A DNA stretch of 64,000 nucleotides from DATEDA01 sp963744255 (GTDB lineage Bacteria; Pseudomonadota; Gammaproteobacteria; Burkholderiales; SG8-39), in the NCBI GenBank assembly GCA_963744255.1, contig CAVUSZ010000047.1, positions 1 to 64,000 on the forward strand, written 5' to 3'. Positions 14,791 to 23,780 of this stretch are shown here, one piece after another. Each line of letters opens with the position of its first letter. Positions within the stretch are counted from its first letter, which is position 1. The notes beneath the pieces are model-generated. The model saw nothing but the letters and a program-made list of their open reading frames with translations, had not been told where the DNA came from and ran no database searches. A program made the translations under genes and the position numbers.

Positions 14791-16079
14791 CCGAGGCGCT
14801 CATCGGGTTCGCCGCCTTCCTCGCGCTCGCGTTCCTGCGGGTGCCGATGGCGTTCGCCATGGGGATCGTCGGATTCTTCGGGTTCGCCTACAAGGTGAAC
14901 TTCAACGCCGCGGCGGCGATGATCGGCCAGACGACCTACGAGACCGGGCTGAACTATACGCTGTCGGTCATTCCGCTCTTCATCCTGATGGGCAACTTCG
15001 TGGTGCGGGCGCGTATGTCCGAAGAGCTATACCGGGCGGCCTATGTGTTCCTCGGACACCTCCGCGGCGGGCTCGCGATGTCCACGGTGGTTGCATGCGC
15101 GGGCTTCGGCGCGATCTGCGGTTCGTCGATCGCCACCGCCGCGACGTTCACGAAGGTCGCCTACCCGTCGATGCGCAAGTTCGGCTACAGCGACGCGCTC
15201 GCGGCGGGGTCGATCGCCGGCGGCGGGACGCTCGGGATCCTGATTCCGCCGTCGACGATCATGGTGATCTTCGGCATCATGACCGAGACGAACATCGGCA
15301 AGCTGTTCGTCGGCGGCATCCTTCCCGGTCTAATCGCCACGGCGCTCCTGTGCCTCGCGGTGGTCTGGATCACCTGGCGCGATCCTCGGGCCGGCCCGCC
15401 GGGCGAGCGTTCCTCCGCGGCGGCGCGGATCGAGTCCGTGAAGCACGTCTGGCCGGTCGTGGCGCTGTTCGTGCTGGTCATCGGCGGCATCTATGCCGGC
15501 GCGTTCACCGCCACCGAAGGCGCCGGCATCGGCGCGGGCAGCGCGTTCCTCTTCGCGCTCGCGCGGCGCGCGCTCACGTGGAAGGTGCTCGCCGAGGTGC
15601 TGGTCGAGAGCGCCCGCACCACCTCGATGCTGTTCATGATCCTCATCGGCGCGCTGATCTTCGCCAACTTCATCAACTACACGACGATGCCCGCCGACCT
15701 GAAAGGTTTCGCGAGCCAGTTCCAGGCGACCCCGTGGCTGGTGATCGTGGCGATCTGCGTGATCTACGTCGTGCTCGGCACCGCGATGGAGGAGCTGTCG
15801 ATGATCCTCCTCACGGTGCCGCTCTTCTTCCCGGTCGTGACCGGGCTCGGCTACGACCCGATCTGGTTCGGCATCATCGTGGTGGTCGTCGTCCAGATCG
15901 GCCTCATCAGCCCACCGGTCGGGATGAACATCTTCGTGGTGAAGAACCTCATCCGGCACCTCTCCATCGGCACCGTGTTCCGGGGTGTCTCGCCGTTCAC
16001 GGCGGCGCTCGTCGTGTTGCTCGCGATCCTCGTCGCCTTCCCGGCGCTCGCGACCTATCTCCCGGGGTTCATGAAGTAG
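14787..16079 (+). CDS. TRAP transporter large permease (DctM family)
   Basis: The 430-residue, roughly twelve-helix transport subunit that uses an ion gradient to import the ligand held by the binding protein. Motifs include FLALAFLRVPMAFAMGIVGF, FGAICGSSIATAATFTKVAY PSM, GGGTLGILIPPSTIMVIFGI and VVVVQIGLISPPVGMNIFVV. The start is taken as TTG at 14787, which gives the usual short N-terminus (TEALIGFAAFLAL) and overlaps the small permease stop. Together with the two preceding genes it makes a complete TRAP importer. The adjacent reductase and monooxygenase suggest an aromatic or oxo-acid substrate. Confidence 0.9.
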   Translation: MTEALIGFAAFLALAFLRVPMAFAMGIVGFFGFAYKVNFNAAAAMIGQTTYETGLNYTLSVIPLFILMGNFVVRARMSEELYRAAYVFLGHLRGGLAMSTVVACAGFGAICGSSIATAATFTKVAYPSMRKFGYSDALAAGSIAGGGTLGILIPPSTIMVIFGIMTETNIGKLFVGGILPGLIATALLCLAVVWITWRDPRAGPPGERSSAAARIESVKHVWPVVALFVLVIGGIYAGAFTATEGAGIGAGSAFLFALARRALTWKVLAEVLVESARTTSMLFMILIGALIFANFINYTTMPADLKGFASQFQATPWLVIVAICVIYVVLGTAMEELSMILLTVPLFFPVVTGLGYDPIWFGIIVVVVVQIGLISPPVGMNIFVVKNLIRHLSIGTVFRGVSPFTAALVVLLAILVAFPALATYLPGFMK

Positions 16080-16198
16080 CGCCGCGCTCGCGCGCCGATC
16101 ACAACTAAGAAGTTGCCATGGATGCGACTCGGTCGACTGCGAAGCGTTCTCGACTGGCGCTACGGTCACTTTCAAGCGTCTTTGTCGCGATGACGTCG

Positions 16199-17011
16199 TT
16201 ATTCCGCAGCCGAGAAGCGGCGCGCGCTTGCGAGAGCAGACTTCGCTACTCTTGCAGAGAATCGCTCGCCAAACGTCTTCAGCTCGGCCGCGTTGAGATC
16301 CGAGATCGCCCAGAAAGTCATGCCGCGATCAGTCCAATGCAGGACCTGGTAGCCTCGCTTTGAAAGCGCCAGAGAGGTAGTGATAGACCTCTCCTCGTTG
16401 TCAGGGCCAGATGAAGAGATCGATCACGTGCTGGCGCCGCCGGTAAACCAATACCGCAACGGGCCGGCTGTCGAGGTAGTCGAGACGACCACCGACGAGC
16501 GGAAATCCTTCAGTCGCGAGATCGGTGACCGGCGGCGAAAAATCGAGCTTTGAGCTCAGCCACGGTTTAACCGTATGGCGCTCGGAAGACGCCACATCGG
16601 CTACATGGCCGGTGAGTGTCGCACGCGCATGACCGCTGATGACCTCTTCTGCAACGAGCTCTTTTGTCGGCGGGCGCTTCAGCTGCGGCGGCCGCGATCC
16701 ACGTTACGAGCAGCCGTTACAGCAACGAGCGCAGCTGGCCGCAACCAATGCCACCATGCACTGGCCGCTTTACGCGGTGCAGCAGCGTTCCGCTCCAGTA
16801 CACGAGCACGAATCTGCCGCGACAGCCGATCCGGAGCTGCGCGATAAGGCGCGGCTTCTTTGATCAACAAGCTCAGTGAGTTCAAGCGCTCGAGCGCGCG
16901 CTGGCACCCCGCGCAATGCTCCAGGTGCTGCTCGAACGTCGCGCTCGTCAAAGCATCGACCTCGCCGTCGGCGTAGCACTCGATAACGGTTCGTGCCTGC
17001 GCGCAGTTCAA
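16199..17011 (-). pseudogene. Transmembrane anti-sigma factor gene, broken by three single-base insertions
   Basis: The ATG at 17009-17011 overlaps the stop of the sigma gene. The N-terminus is a zinc-finger anti-sigma domain (MNCAQARTVIECYADGEVDA, HLEHCAGCQRALERL: His-x3-Cys-x2-Cys), then a membrane helix around LRPAALVAVTAA. The periplasmic part is recovered in two further frames: VAEEVISGHARATLTGHVAD VASSERHTVKPWLSSKLDFS, GGRLDYLDSRPVAVLVYRRR, and finally LSKRGYQVLHWTDRGMTFWA ISDLNAAELKTFGERF, ending at TAA 16199-16201. Extra bases near 16708, 16662-16665 and 16403 explain every break. All segments match the usual domain order, so the gene is probably intact in the organism. Confidence 0.75.
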
Positions 17012-17592
17012 TGTTTTGACTCCTGCTGCACCTGCTGTACGGCCTGATAAAGCAACTTGCGCGCGCGTGATAGGCGCGACATGACCGTACCGAGCGGAAT
17101 CTGCACGATTCGCGCGATGTCCTGATATGACAAGTCTTCCAGTTCTCTCAACACGATAACTTCGCGAAATTCCTCGGGTAACTCATCGAGCGCCTCGCGG
17201 ACGAGTCGCTTTGCCTCTTCCCGCTCGAGGTCGCGGACGGGATCTTCGCTCTTGCCCGCCGTCCAGAAGACATTGGCGCTGCCGTCTTCGTCCAGACGTT
17301 CCTCATCGAACGGCACATTCAGGGCCTGCGAACGGTTTTTCTTCCTGTCGCTGTAATACGCATTGCGCACTATCGCGAGAAACCAAGCGCGACTATTCCC
17401 GCCTCGAAAGGTCTCGAGAAACTTGAACGCGCGCAGACAGGCTTCCTGAACCAGGTCTTCGGCATCGCGCTCGTCGTGTGTCAGCCAGCGGGCCAGATTG
17501 TAAGCGGCGTCCAGATGAGCCATCACACCGGTCTCGAAACGCGTCCCGCCGATTGAGCTCCCTGCCCCCCTCTTCTTCGGGGCTGAATACAA
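17008..17592 (-). CDS. ECF-type RNA polymerase sigma factor
   Basis: Sigma-70 family, ECF subgroup. Region 2 is HLDAAYNLARWLTHDERDAE DLVQEACLRAFKFLETFRGG; region 4 is LPEEFREVIVLRELEDLSYQ DIARIVQIPLGTVMSRLSRA RKLL. I placed the start at TTG 17592 because GGAGGAG sits six bases upstream of it; a longer frame opens at TTG 17622. The downstream anti-sigma gene overlaps by four bases, the normal arrangement for a membrane-controlled sigma factor. The target genes probably include the divergent small membrane proteins. An ECF-like promoter lies between them. Confidence 0.9.
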   Translation of the reverse strand: MYSAPKKRGAGSSIGGTRFETGVMAHLDAAYNLARWLTHDERDAEDLVQEACLRAFKFLETFRGGNSRAWFLAIVRNAYYSDRKKNRSQALNVPFDEERLDEDGSANVFWTAGKSEDPVRDLEREEAKRLVREALDELPEEFREVIVLRELEDLSYQDIARIVQIPLGTVMSRLSRARKLLYQAVQQVQQESKH

Positions 17593-17641
17593 GACCGCTC
17601 CTCCCCGCTTTTTATTCCCCAAACGATTATGACCGATTTCG

Positions 17642-17667
17642 GGAATTTTCTTGCCAAGTGCCCGGTT
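17642..17667 (+). promoter_or_regulatory. Candidate ECF-sigma promoter
   Basis: GGAAT (17642-17646) and GGTT (17664-17667) are separated by 17 bases, close to the GGAAC–N16-17–GTT pattern of many ECF-dependent promoters. It points toward the small membrane-protein gene at 17731 and lies just upstream of the divergent ECF sigma gene. Autoregulated ECF loci commonly have such an element. The match is short and could be chance. Confidence 0.35.
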
Positions 17668-17730
17668 ATGTCAGTCGCTGGCCGAGGTAATCCACATTCC
17701 CAATCGAGCATTTTAGGAGGGGGTGACATC

Positions 17731-18009
17731 ATGGACGGACGTCGAAATGCACTGGAACATTCCAGCACGAAGGCATCGGATCAGGTCACAGGAAAGAGGC
17801 GGCTGAAATTCGCGGGCGGCATCTCGGTGCTCGTCCTGGTTCTTATGTTGGCCACGGACTGGCCGTATAGAGAATCGAACGCCGCGCGTCTGACAGCACC
17901 GCAGAACGATGACAGGACCGACGCTGGGGTTGCGATCGATTACTTCCCGGCGAAGTTCGGCAGTCCTTCCACGAACAGCGCGCCCGAAGAGCACATCCAG
18001 GCATTCTGA
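17731..18009 (+). CDS. Small single-pass membrane protein (92 aa), unknown function
   Basis: The start at 17731 follows an excellent ribosome binding site (AGGAGGGGG). The product begins MDGRRNALEHSSTKASDQVT, has one membrane helix (LKFAGGISVLVLVLMLATDW) and ends with a polar tail that includes DAGVAIDYFPAKFG. I do not recognise a family. It is divergent from the ECF sigma/anti-sigma operon and may belong to its regulon; the helix near the N-terminus suggests a protein anchored in the inner membrane with the C-terminal tail in the periplasm. Confidence 0.55.
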   Translation: MDGRRNALEHSSTKASDQVTGKRRLKFAGGISVLVLVLMLATDWPYRESNAARLTAPQNDDRTDAGVAIDYFPAKFGSPSTNSAPEEHIQAF

Positions 18010-18061
18010 TGCATCCGCGGAAGCTTGCGACGCATCGTGCCGACGACTTGGGAGTCATCAG

Positions 18062-18394
18062 ATGATCACACAACAGGAAAGACGCAGATTGGTCGAGGCT
18101 TACAAATACGAGCCGCCTTACGTAGCCTGGCTCAAATGCGCAGTGTGTCTGCTCATCATAGCTGGGCTGGTGGTCGTGGGCATCGCACACGAGCCGACAG
18201 ATCAGTCGCTCTTGCAGGCGCGACGTTCGAACCATCACTTGGACTTGGCGATCGGCCCGACACGGGGCCACCTGCGTGAAGCACAAGTCTCTCCGGATCA
18301 ACCTGCGCTGGCGACCGTGATCTCGATTGGCCCGGTAGACGCGAGGGATGCACGACCCGTGGTCGTCGAGAAGACGTGCCCGGCCGAGTGCTGA
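18062..18394 (+). CDS. Membrane-anchored hypothetical protein (110 aa)
   Basis: The frame from ATG 18062 encodes MITQQERRRLVEAYKYEPPY, one membrane helix (CAVCLLIIAGLVVVGIA), and a hydrophilic tail ending VVVEKTCPAEC with two cysteines. A GGGAG-like ribosome binding site lies about ten bases upstream. It follows the previous small membrane protein by 52 bases and probably shares its transcript. No family is recognised. Both genes sit beside the ECF locus, which suggests an envelope-stress role, by context only. Confidence 0.5.
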   Translation: MITQQERRRLVEAYKYEPPYVAWLKCAVCLLIIAGLVVVGIAHEPTDQSLLQARRSNHHLDLAIGPTRGHLREAQVSPDQPALATVISIGPVDARDARPVVVEKTCPAEC

Positions 18395-18547
18395 AGCGCC
18401 CGGCAGGGATTTTGTAGGCGATTCGCACTAGTTCGTAGGCCCGGTGGCGGGCGCCGCCCGGAAGGTCTACGATCGAACGCGCGGGATTCTGTGCGCCGAG
18501 GGGAAGCCGTGCTGGCGCGCGGATCCGGCGGGGGAGCGGGGCCCGCA

Positions 18548-21500
18548 ATGCTGTCGCTCGAGCAGGATCCGAACAACAACATGAAGGAGAGATCGCGGCC
18601 GATCGCGAAGCTCATCCGGCCATCCGCCGGCGAGCTGCTGCGCACGCGAGCGCCTGCTCGCCGAGCTCGATGAGGCGCGCAAGCGCAGGAGCGGTCTGGA
18701 TCTCCGCACCCGGCGGCGCCGGCAAGACCTCGCTCGTCGCGAGCTGGCTCGAGACGCGGCACTTGCCCTGTCTCTGGTTCTCGCTCGACGCGGGCGACGC
18801 CGAGCCGGCCTCTTTCTTCTTCAACTTCGCCGTCGCGGCGGCGCGCTTGGGCCGCCCCGCGGCCGATCTGCCGCCGTTCGACGACGGTCACCGCGCAACC
18901 GTGGGCCTCTTCGGCCGGCGGTTCTTCGAGCGCCTCTTTGCGGCGGTCGAGCCGCCGCTCGTCGTAGTCCTGGACAACTACCAGGCGCTGCCGGCGGACT
19001 CCCCGGTACATGAGGCGACGGATGCGTTGCTCGCGTCCGCGCCGCCGGGTGTTCTCGTGGTGGTCGCCAGCCGGGATTCGCCCCCGCCGCCGCTCGCGCG
19101 CTGGCTCGCCGCGGCCGAGCTGACGGCCATCGGCTTTCCGGACCTGCGCCTGACGCGCGACGAAACGGCCGCGCTCGCGACCATGCGCGGCATCGATCTG
19201 GACGGCCGGCTCGACGCCCTCCACGAGCTCGCCCGCGGCTGGGCCGCCGGTATCGTGCTGCTCGCGCGCGCGCTCGCGCAGGGGCTCGCGCTACCGAAGC
19301 CCGGCGACGCGCCGCCGGCGGCCGTCTGCGACTATTTCGCGGTGGAGGTCTTCAACAAGGCGCCGGAGGGCGTGCGCGCCTTCGTGCTCCGCACGGCGTT
19401 CCTGCCGATCCTGACGGCCGGCATGGCGGAGGCGGTTTCCGGCGAGCCGCGCGCCGGCGAGCTGCTGGAGGAGCTCCATCGCGCCCACCTCTTCGTGGAG
19501 CGCAAAGAGAGCGGCGGCATCGTCTACGAGTACCACCCTTTGTTCCGCGAGTTCCTGCAGGCGCGCGCCCGATCCGTGTTCGACGCCGGCGAGCTGGACG
19601 CAGTCCGGGCGCTTTCGGCGCGGCTCGCCGCCGCCAGGGGCGATGCGGAAGCCGCCGGCCGCCTCTTCGCAGCGGCCGCGGACTGGGCTTCGCTCTCCGA
19701 TCTCTTGCGCCGGGAGGGCGACCGGCTCGCGCGGCATAGGCGTCATGGGCTGCTCCGCGAGCTGATCGATCTCGTCCCGCCGGCGATCCGCGACCAGGAT
19801 CCCTGGCTCAACTTCCGGCACGGCTGGTGCCGGATGGTAGGAGGGGAGGACGGCTGGCGGACGCCCCTCGAGCGCGCGTTCGAGCAGTTCGAGGCGCAGG
19901 GCGACCCGGAGGGCGCGTTCACCGCCGGCGCGTGGCTCCTGCGGACCAGCGTGACGTCGACCGACGCGGGGCGCTGGGTCGCGGCCGTCGAGCGGCTCGC
20001 TGCGGCCGGTCCGGTGTTCGTCGACCCGGTGGTCGAGGCACGAGTAATCTGGCAGTTCCACCAGGTGCGGCAGTTCCCGCCGCACCATCCGCTCGTCGAG
20101 CACTGGGCCGCCCGGGCGGAGCTCTTCGCGCGCACCCTCGACGATGCGGGCCTGCGCATGCGCATGGCCGCTTTCGCGCTCTCGGTCCGGCTCTCCCACG
20201 GCGAGATCCGGCGCATGGGCGTGCTCGTCGCCGCGACGCATGCGCTCGCCTCGCGCGAGGACGCGGCCGCGATCGACCGGTTCGAGCTCCAGGCGTACCG
20301 CGGCTACTACCACCTGCAGATCGGCGACCTCGACGCCGCGTCCGCAGCGCAATCCCGCGCCGAACGGCTCGGCGCCGAGAGCGGATCGACGAAACACCTT
20401 GCCGCGGCGTGGCACCTGGGTGCGAGGCTCGCATTCTGTGTCGGCGACGTCGCCCGGGCGCGCCAGTACCACGACCGCCTGCAGGGTCTGGCGGACCCGC
20501 TGCCGCCGTACCCGAGCCACATCGCCACGCACGAGATCTACATCAGGCTGCTCGAAGGCGACCTCGATCGCGCGCTCGCGACAGCGCGCGCCGTGCTGCT
20601 CGCGGGCGAGGCGTTTCCCCTCTTCAGACCGATCTGGCGGGCCAATCTCGCGCAAGTGCTGCTCGAGCGCGGGGACGCGCAGGCCGCCTGCGCCGAGCTC
20701 CATGCGGCGATCGCGGACGCGCGCGCGGGCCGTCTCCCGGCGACTGAGTGCTGTGCGCTGCTGCTCGAGAGCGCGGCCCGGTGCCAGCTCAACGAAAACG
20801 AGGCGGCGGACGCGAGGCTGCGCGAGGCGCTCAGCCTCGCGCGCGAAGCGGGGTGTGTGCCGCAGCTGCCGTTCATCCTGCCGGCGACCCTCGCCCGGCT
20901 CGCCGCGCGCGCGCTCGAGCGCGGAATCGAGCGCGAGTTCGCGACCGACCTCGTCACGCGCTGGCGGCTCGCACCGCCCTCGCCCGAAGAAGAGCGCTGG
21001 CCGTGGCGGATCCGCGTGCGCGCGCTCGGCGTGTTCGAGCTCGCGATCGGCGCCGACGCGCTCAACGGCGCGGCGAAGACACAGCGCAAGCCGGTCGAGC
21101 TGCTGAAGTGCATGGTCGCGTTCGGCGGGCGCGACGTCGGCGTGACGGCGGTGATGCAGGCGCTGTGGCCGGAAGCGGACGGCGACCAGGCGAAGCGGTC
21201 GTTCGACGTGACGCTGCACCGGCTGCGGCGGCTGCTCGGGCGCGACGACGCGATCGTGCTCGAGGCGGGCAAGCTCGCGCTGAACCCGGAGGTGATGTGG
21301 GTGGACGCGCTCGCGTTCGACCGGCTGGCCGGACGCGCCGAGGAGGCGCTGCGCGGCTCGGCGCGGGCGCCGGGGATGCCCCTCGCGGAGCTCCTCGACC
21401 GCACGTTGCGCCTCTATCGCGGGCCGCTCCTCGCCTCGGACGACGACGGCTGGGTGCAGCCGGTGCGAGAGCGCCTGCGCAACCGCTACCTCGTGCTCGT

Positions 21501-21753
21501 CGAGCGCGCGGGCGAGTTCCTCGAGCGAAGCGAGCGTGCCGACGCCGCGCTTGCCTGTTACCAGCGCGCCGTCGACCTCGAGCCTCCGGCCGAGCGCATC
21601 TACCTGCGGATCATGCGGTACCTCCACACGCGCGGCCGCAGGGCCGAGGCGCTCGAAGTGTACCGGCGCTGCCGCGAGATGCTCGCGGCGACCCTGGGGG
21701 CGCAACCTTCGTCCGAGACCGAGGCGCTGCACCGGGCAGTCCGCGGCAGGTAG
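18548..21753 (+). CDS. Large SARP/BTAD-domain transcriptional regulator with STAND ATPase and TPR-like repeats
   Basis: A regulator of about 1,070 residues. The N-terminus (PIAKLIRPSAGELLRTR) resembles MalT/LuxR-type STAND regulators, followed by Walker A SAPGGAGKTSLVASWL and ATPase motifs such as VVVLDNYQALP. The middle (about residues 350-760) is helical-repeat sequence. The C-terminus is not LuxR-like but an OmpR-like wing plus bacterial transcriptional activation domain (RVRALGVFELAIG, RKPVELLKCMVAFGGRDVGV, ALWPEADGDQAKRSFDVTLH RLRRLL, then BTAD helices to the end). Two extra bases near 18650 and 18693 shift the first 35-50 codons out of frame. Start could be ATG 18548 or 18581. No dedicated target is evident nearby. 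Confidence 0.8.
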
Positions 21754-22374
21754 GAACGGCGTCCCGCCACGGACGCCGGATGACGCCTGCAAGGGGTCGT
21801 CCAAACGGACGACCCGGCGGTAAGGTCCCCGTATGCTCAGGCCATGTAGCCTCCACGCGGTTCATTGCAGTGCATCACGCTGGGCGGCAACGTGGAAGCG
21901 ATCGTCAATCTGTTCGTCTGGGCCCTCGACGCGGTGCTCCTGGGGTTTCTTGCGTACGGCGGGTACCTCGTGCTCGGTGGCGGGCGCTTCCGCCGCGATG
22001 CACCCGAAGATGCCGCGCTCCCGCATCTCGACCTCAGCGGCGAGCCGAACCTCCGCCACCAGTAAGTCTGCGCCGCCAGGCAGGTGCGCGCGGCGCTCGT
22101 CCCGAGCGGGTACATCGCGCCGCGCAGCGTCGCATCCTGCGCCGCGGGCCGGCGCGAACCGGCCTTGTGGGCAGTCTGTGGGAAAGATGCCACGAAACGA
22201 CCCTCATCCGGCAACCCCAGGTTCGCCATGGCCATAGCCTATTGATAACATTCAACAGCCACGAACGATCCCAACCGCCTTCCCACCTCTGAAGTGGGAC
22301 AAGAGTTGGTTGACAGCAGCGGTGAGCGAGGTCGACACTCCGACCGAAAGCGCGTGCGCCTCGAGGAGGAGGGG
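21754..22374. other. Intergenic region between the SARP regulator and the methyl-transfer cassette
   Basis: It holds one possible small membrane-protein frame (listed separately) and otherwise no recognised gene. Near 22282-22298 there is a short interrupted palindrome (CCCAC ... GTGGG). The last bases before 22375 contain a very strong ribosome binding site (GAGGAGGAGGGG) for the methyltransferase gene. Confidence 0.4.
21865..22065 (+). CDS. Possible small membrane protein (66 aa)
   Basis: A frame from TTG 21865 (or GTG 21892) encodes one clear membrane helix, VNLFVWALDAVLLGFLAYGG YLVLGGG, followed by a polar acidic tail (RRDAPEDAALPHLDLSGEPN). The hydrophobic run and lack of Arg-rich shadow composition suggest coding. 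The ribosome binding site is weak. It could also be chance; no family is recognised and the neighbours give no clue. Confidence 0.35.
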   Translation: MQCITLGGNVEAIVNLFVWALDAVLLGFLAYGGYLVLGGGRFRRDAPEDAALPHLDLSGEPNLRHQ

Positions 22375-23766
22375 ATGGAAGCGGAATCGCTCCTGCGCGA
22401 CATCACCGACTACTGCCGCCGGACCGGGGTCGCGGAGTCGACGTTCGGCCGACTCGCGGTGAATGACGGCAAGTTCGTTAACCGCTTGCGCGAAGGCGGC
22501 CGGATCACCACCACCACCTTCGACCGGGTCCGCTCGTTCATCGCCTGCGCGCCCGTCCCGGAGCATGGCGCCGAGCGGCCGTTCCTGATTCAGCCGCCGG
22601 CGGTCGGCCGGCCGCTCGCGAAGCCGCCCGCGACAGGGGGATCCCCGGCCAGGAACTTCCGGTTCTTCGACAACCGCCAGAAATACCTGCTCTTCGTAAG
22701 CACCTGCTCCGAAAAGGCGGTGATCGCGCAGCGGGTGGCGATGGAGCTCGCGAACCTGCACCCGCGGCCTCCCGCCGTGCGCCTCTTCGATGCCGGTGTC
22801 GGCGACGGCACGGTCCTCACGCGGACGATGCGCGCAATGCACAGCCGGTTTCCCACGATGCCGTTCTACATCGTTGGGAAGGAGATCAGCCTCGAGGACG
22901 TGCGGCTCGCGCTCGAGAAGATGCCCGACCGGTTCTTCGAGCACCCGGCGACGGTGCTGGTGATGACCAACCTCTACTACCGCGAGGCGCCGTGGCTCGT
23001 CCCTGGATCGGTCACCGCGGCGACGAGCCTCGTCTGGCACGAGGTCTCGCTCGCCGGCACCACCGGGCACGAGTTCGAGGAGCAGATCACCGCGCTCGGA
23101 CCGTTCCTCGCCGAGCACTGGCGCGCACACGTGAGCGCCGCGAGCGGCAACCCGGTGTACGAACGGCCCGCGGTGCTGGTGATCTACCGCGATGACCATC
23201 GCTTCCTGCTCGACCCGATCATCCCGCGGCGCGGCGGCGCGGCCGCCAATTACGACCTCGTCATCGCCTCGCAGCCCTACCGCGCGCGGGCACCCCTCGA
23301 GTTCAAGGCCGCGCGCGTCATCGCACCGCTCGCGAAGAGCCTGGCCTCCGGCGGCCGGCTGCTCGGCATCCACTCCCATGGCAACGACCCCGGCCTCGAA
23401 ATCCTGCAGGGCATGTGGCCGGGCGAGAACCCGTTCCAGCACGACCGGCACCAGCTCCTGAAGGCGGTGAAGGACTCGCTCGGGTCCGCGGCGCGCAACC
23501 TCAACTTCAACGCCTACGCGGACGCGCGGTCGCTCTTCCGCTACCACATGCATACGCTGCCCACCGAAATCTCGGACTCGATCGGCACCTCCACGCTTTT
23601 CGCCGCCTGGAATGCCGCGATCTATGTCGGCCAGATCGAGGACGTCCGGCTGGAGGAAGTCATCGGCCACACGCGCTATCTCGAGGTCACCGGCGAGGTC
23701 TTGCACAAGCACGGCGGCCTGTGGTTCTGGGACGAGTCGTACGTGATCTCGCGGCGGCGGGACTAA
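22375..23766 (+). CDS. SAM-dependent methyltransferase-like protein with N-terminal DNA-binding-like domain
   Basis: 463 residues from ATG 22375, preceded by GAGGAGGAGGGG. The first 60 residues (LLRDITDYCRRTGVAESTFG RLAVNDGKFVNRLREGGRIT) look like a helix-turn-helix module. A class I methyltransferase fold follows: motif I is VRLFDAGVGDGTVLTRTMRA, then FYIVGKEISLEDVRLALEKM. The second half (YDLVIASQPYRAR, LAKSLASGGRLLGIHSHGND) resembles a second nucleotide-binding or methyltransferase-like half. It is followed after 14 bases by an MTHFR-like gene and then a MetE-like gene on the same strand, which points to methyl-group chemistry. The substrate is unknown. Confidence 0.65.
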   Translation: MEAESLLRDITDYCRRTGVAESTFGRLAVNDGKFVNRLREGGRITTTTFDRVRSFIACAPVPEHGAERPFLIQPPAVGRPLAKPPATGGSPARNFRFFDNRQKYLLFVSTCSEKAVIAQRVAMELANLHPRPPAVRLFDAGVGDGTVLTRTMRAMHSRFPTMPFYIVGKEISLEDVRLALEKMPDRFFEHPATVLVMTNLYYREAPWLVPGSVTAATSLVWHEVSLAGTTGHEFEEQITALGPFLAEHWRAHVSAASGNPVYERPAVLVIYRDDHRFLLDPIIPRRGGAAANYDLVIASQPYRARAPLEFKAARVIAPLAKSLASGGRLLGIHSHGNDPGLEILQGMWPGENPFQHDRHQLLKAVKDSLGSAARNLNFNAYADARSLFRYHMHTLPTEISDSIGTSTLFAAWNAAIYVGQIEDVRLEEVIGHTRYLEVTGEVLHKHGGLWFWDESYVISRRRD

Positions 23767-23780
23767 AGGCGCGGCGGGGA

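Noticed and set aside
19291..21804. A minus-strand open frame of 837 codons opposite the SARP regulator
   Set aside because: No domain motifs, extreme Arg/Glu/Ala content; the plus strand encodes recognisable ATPase and BTAD domains.
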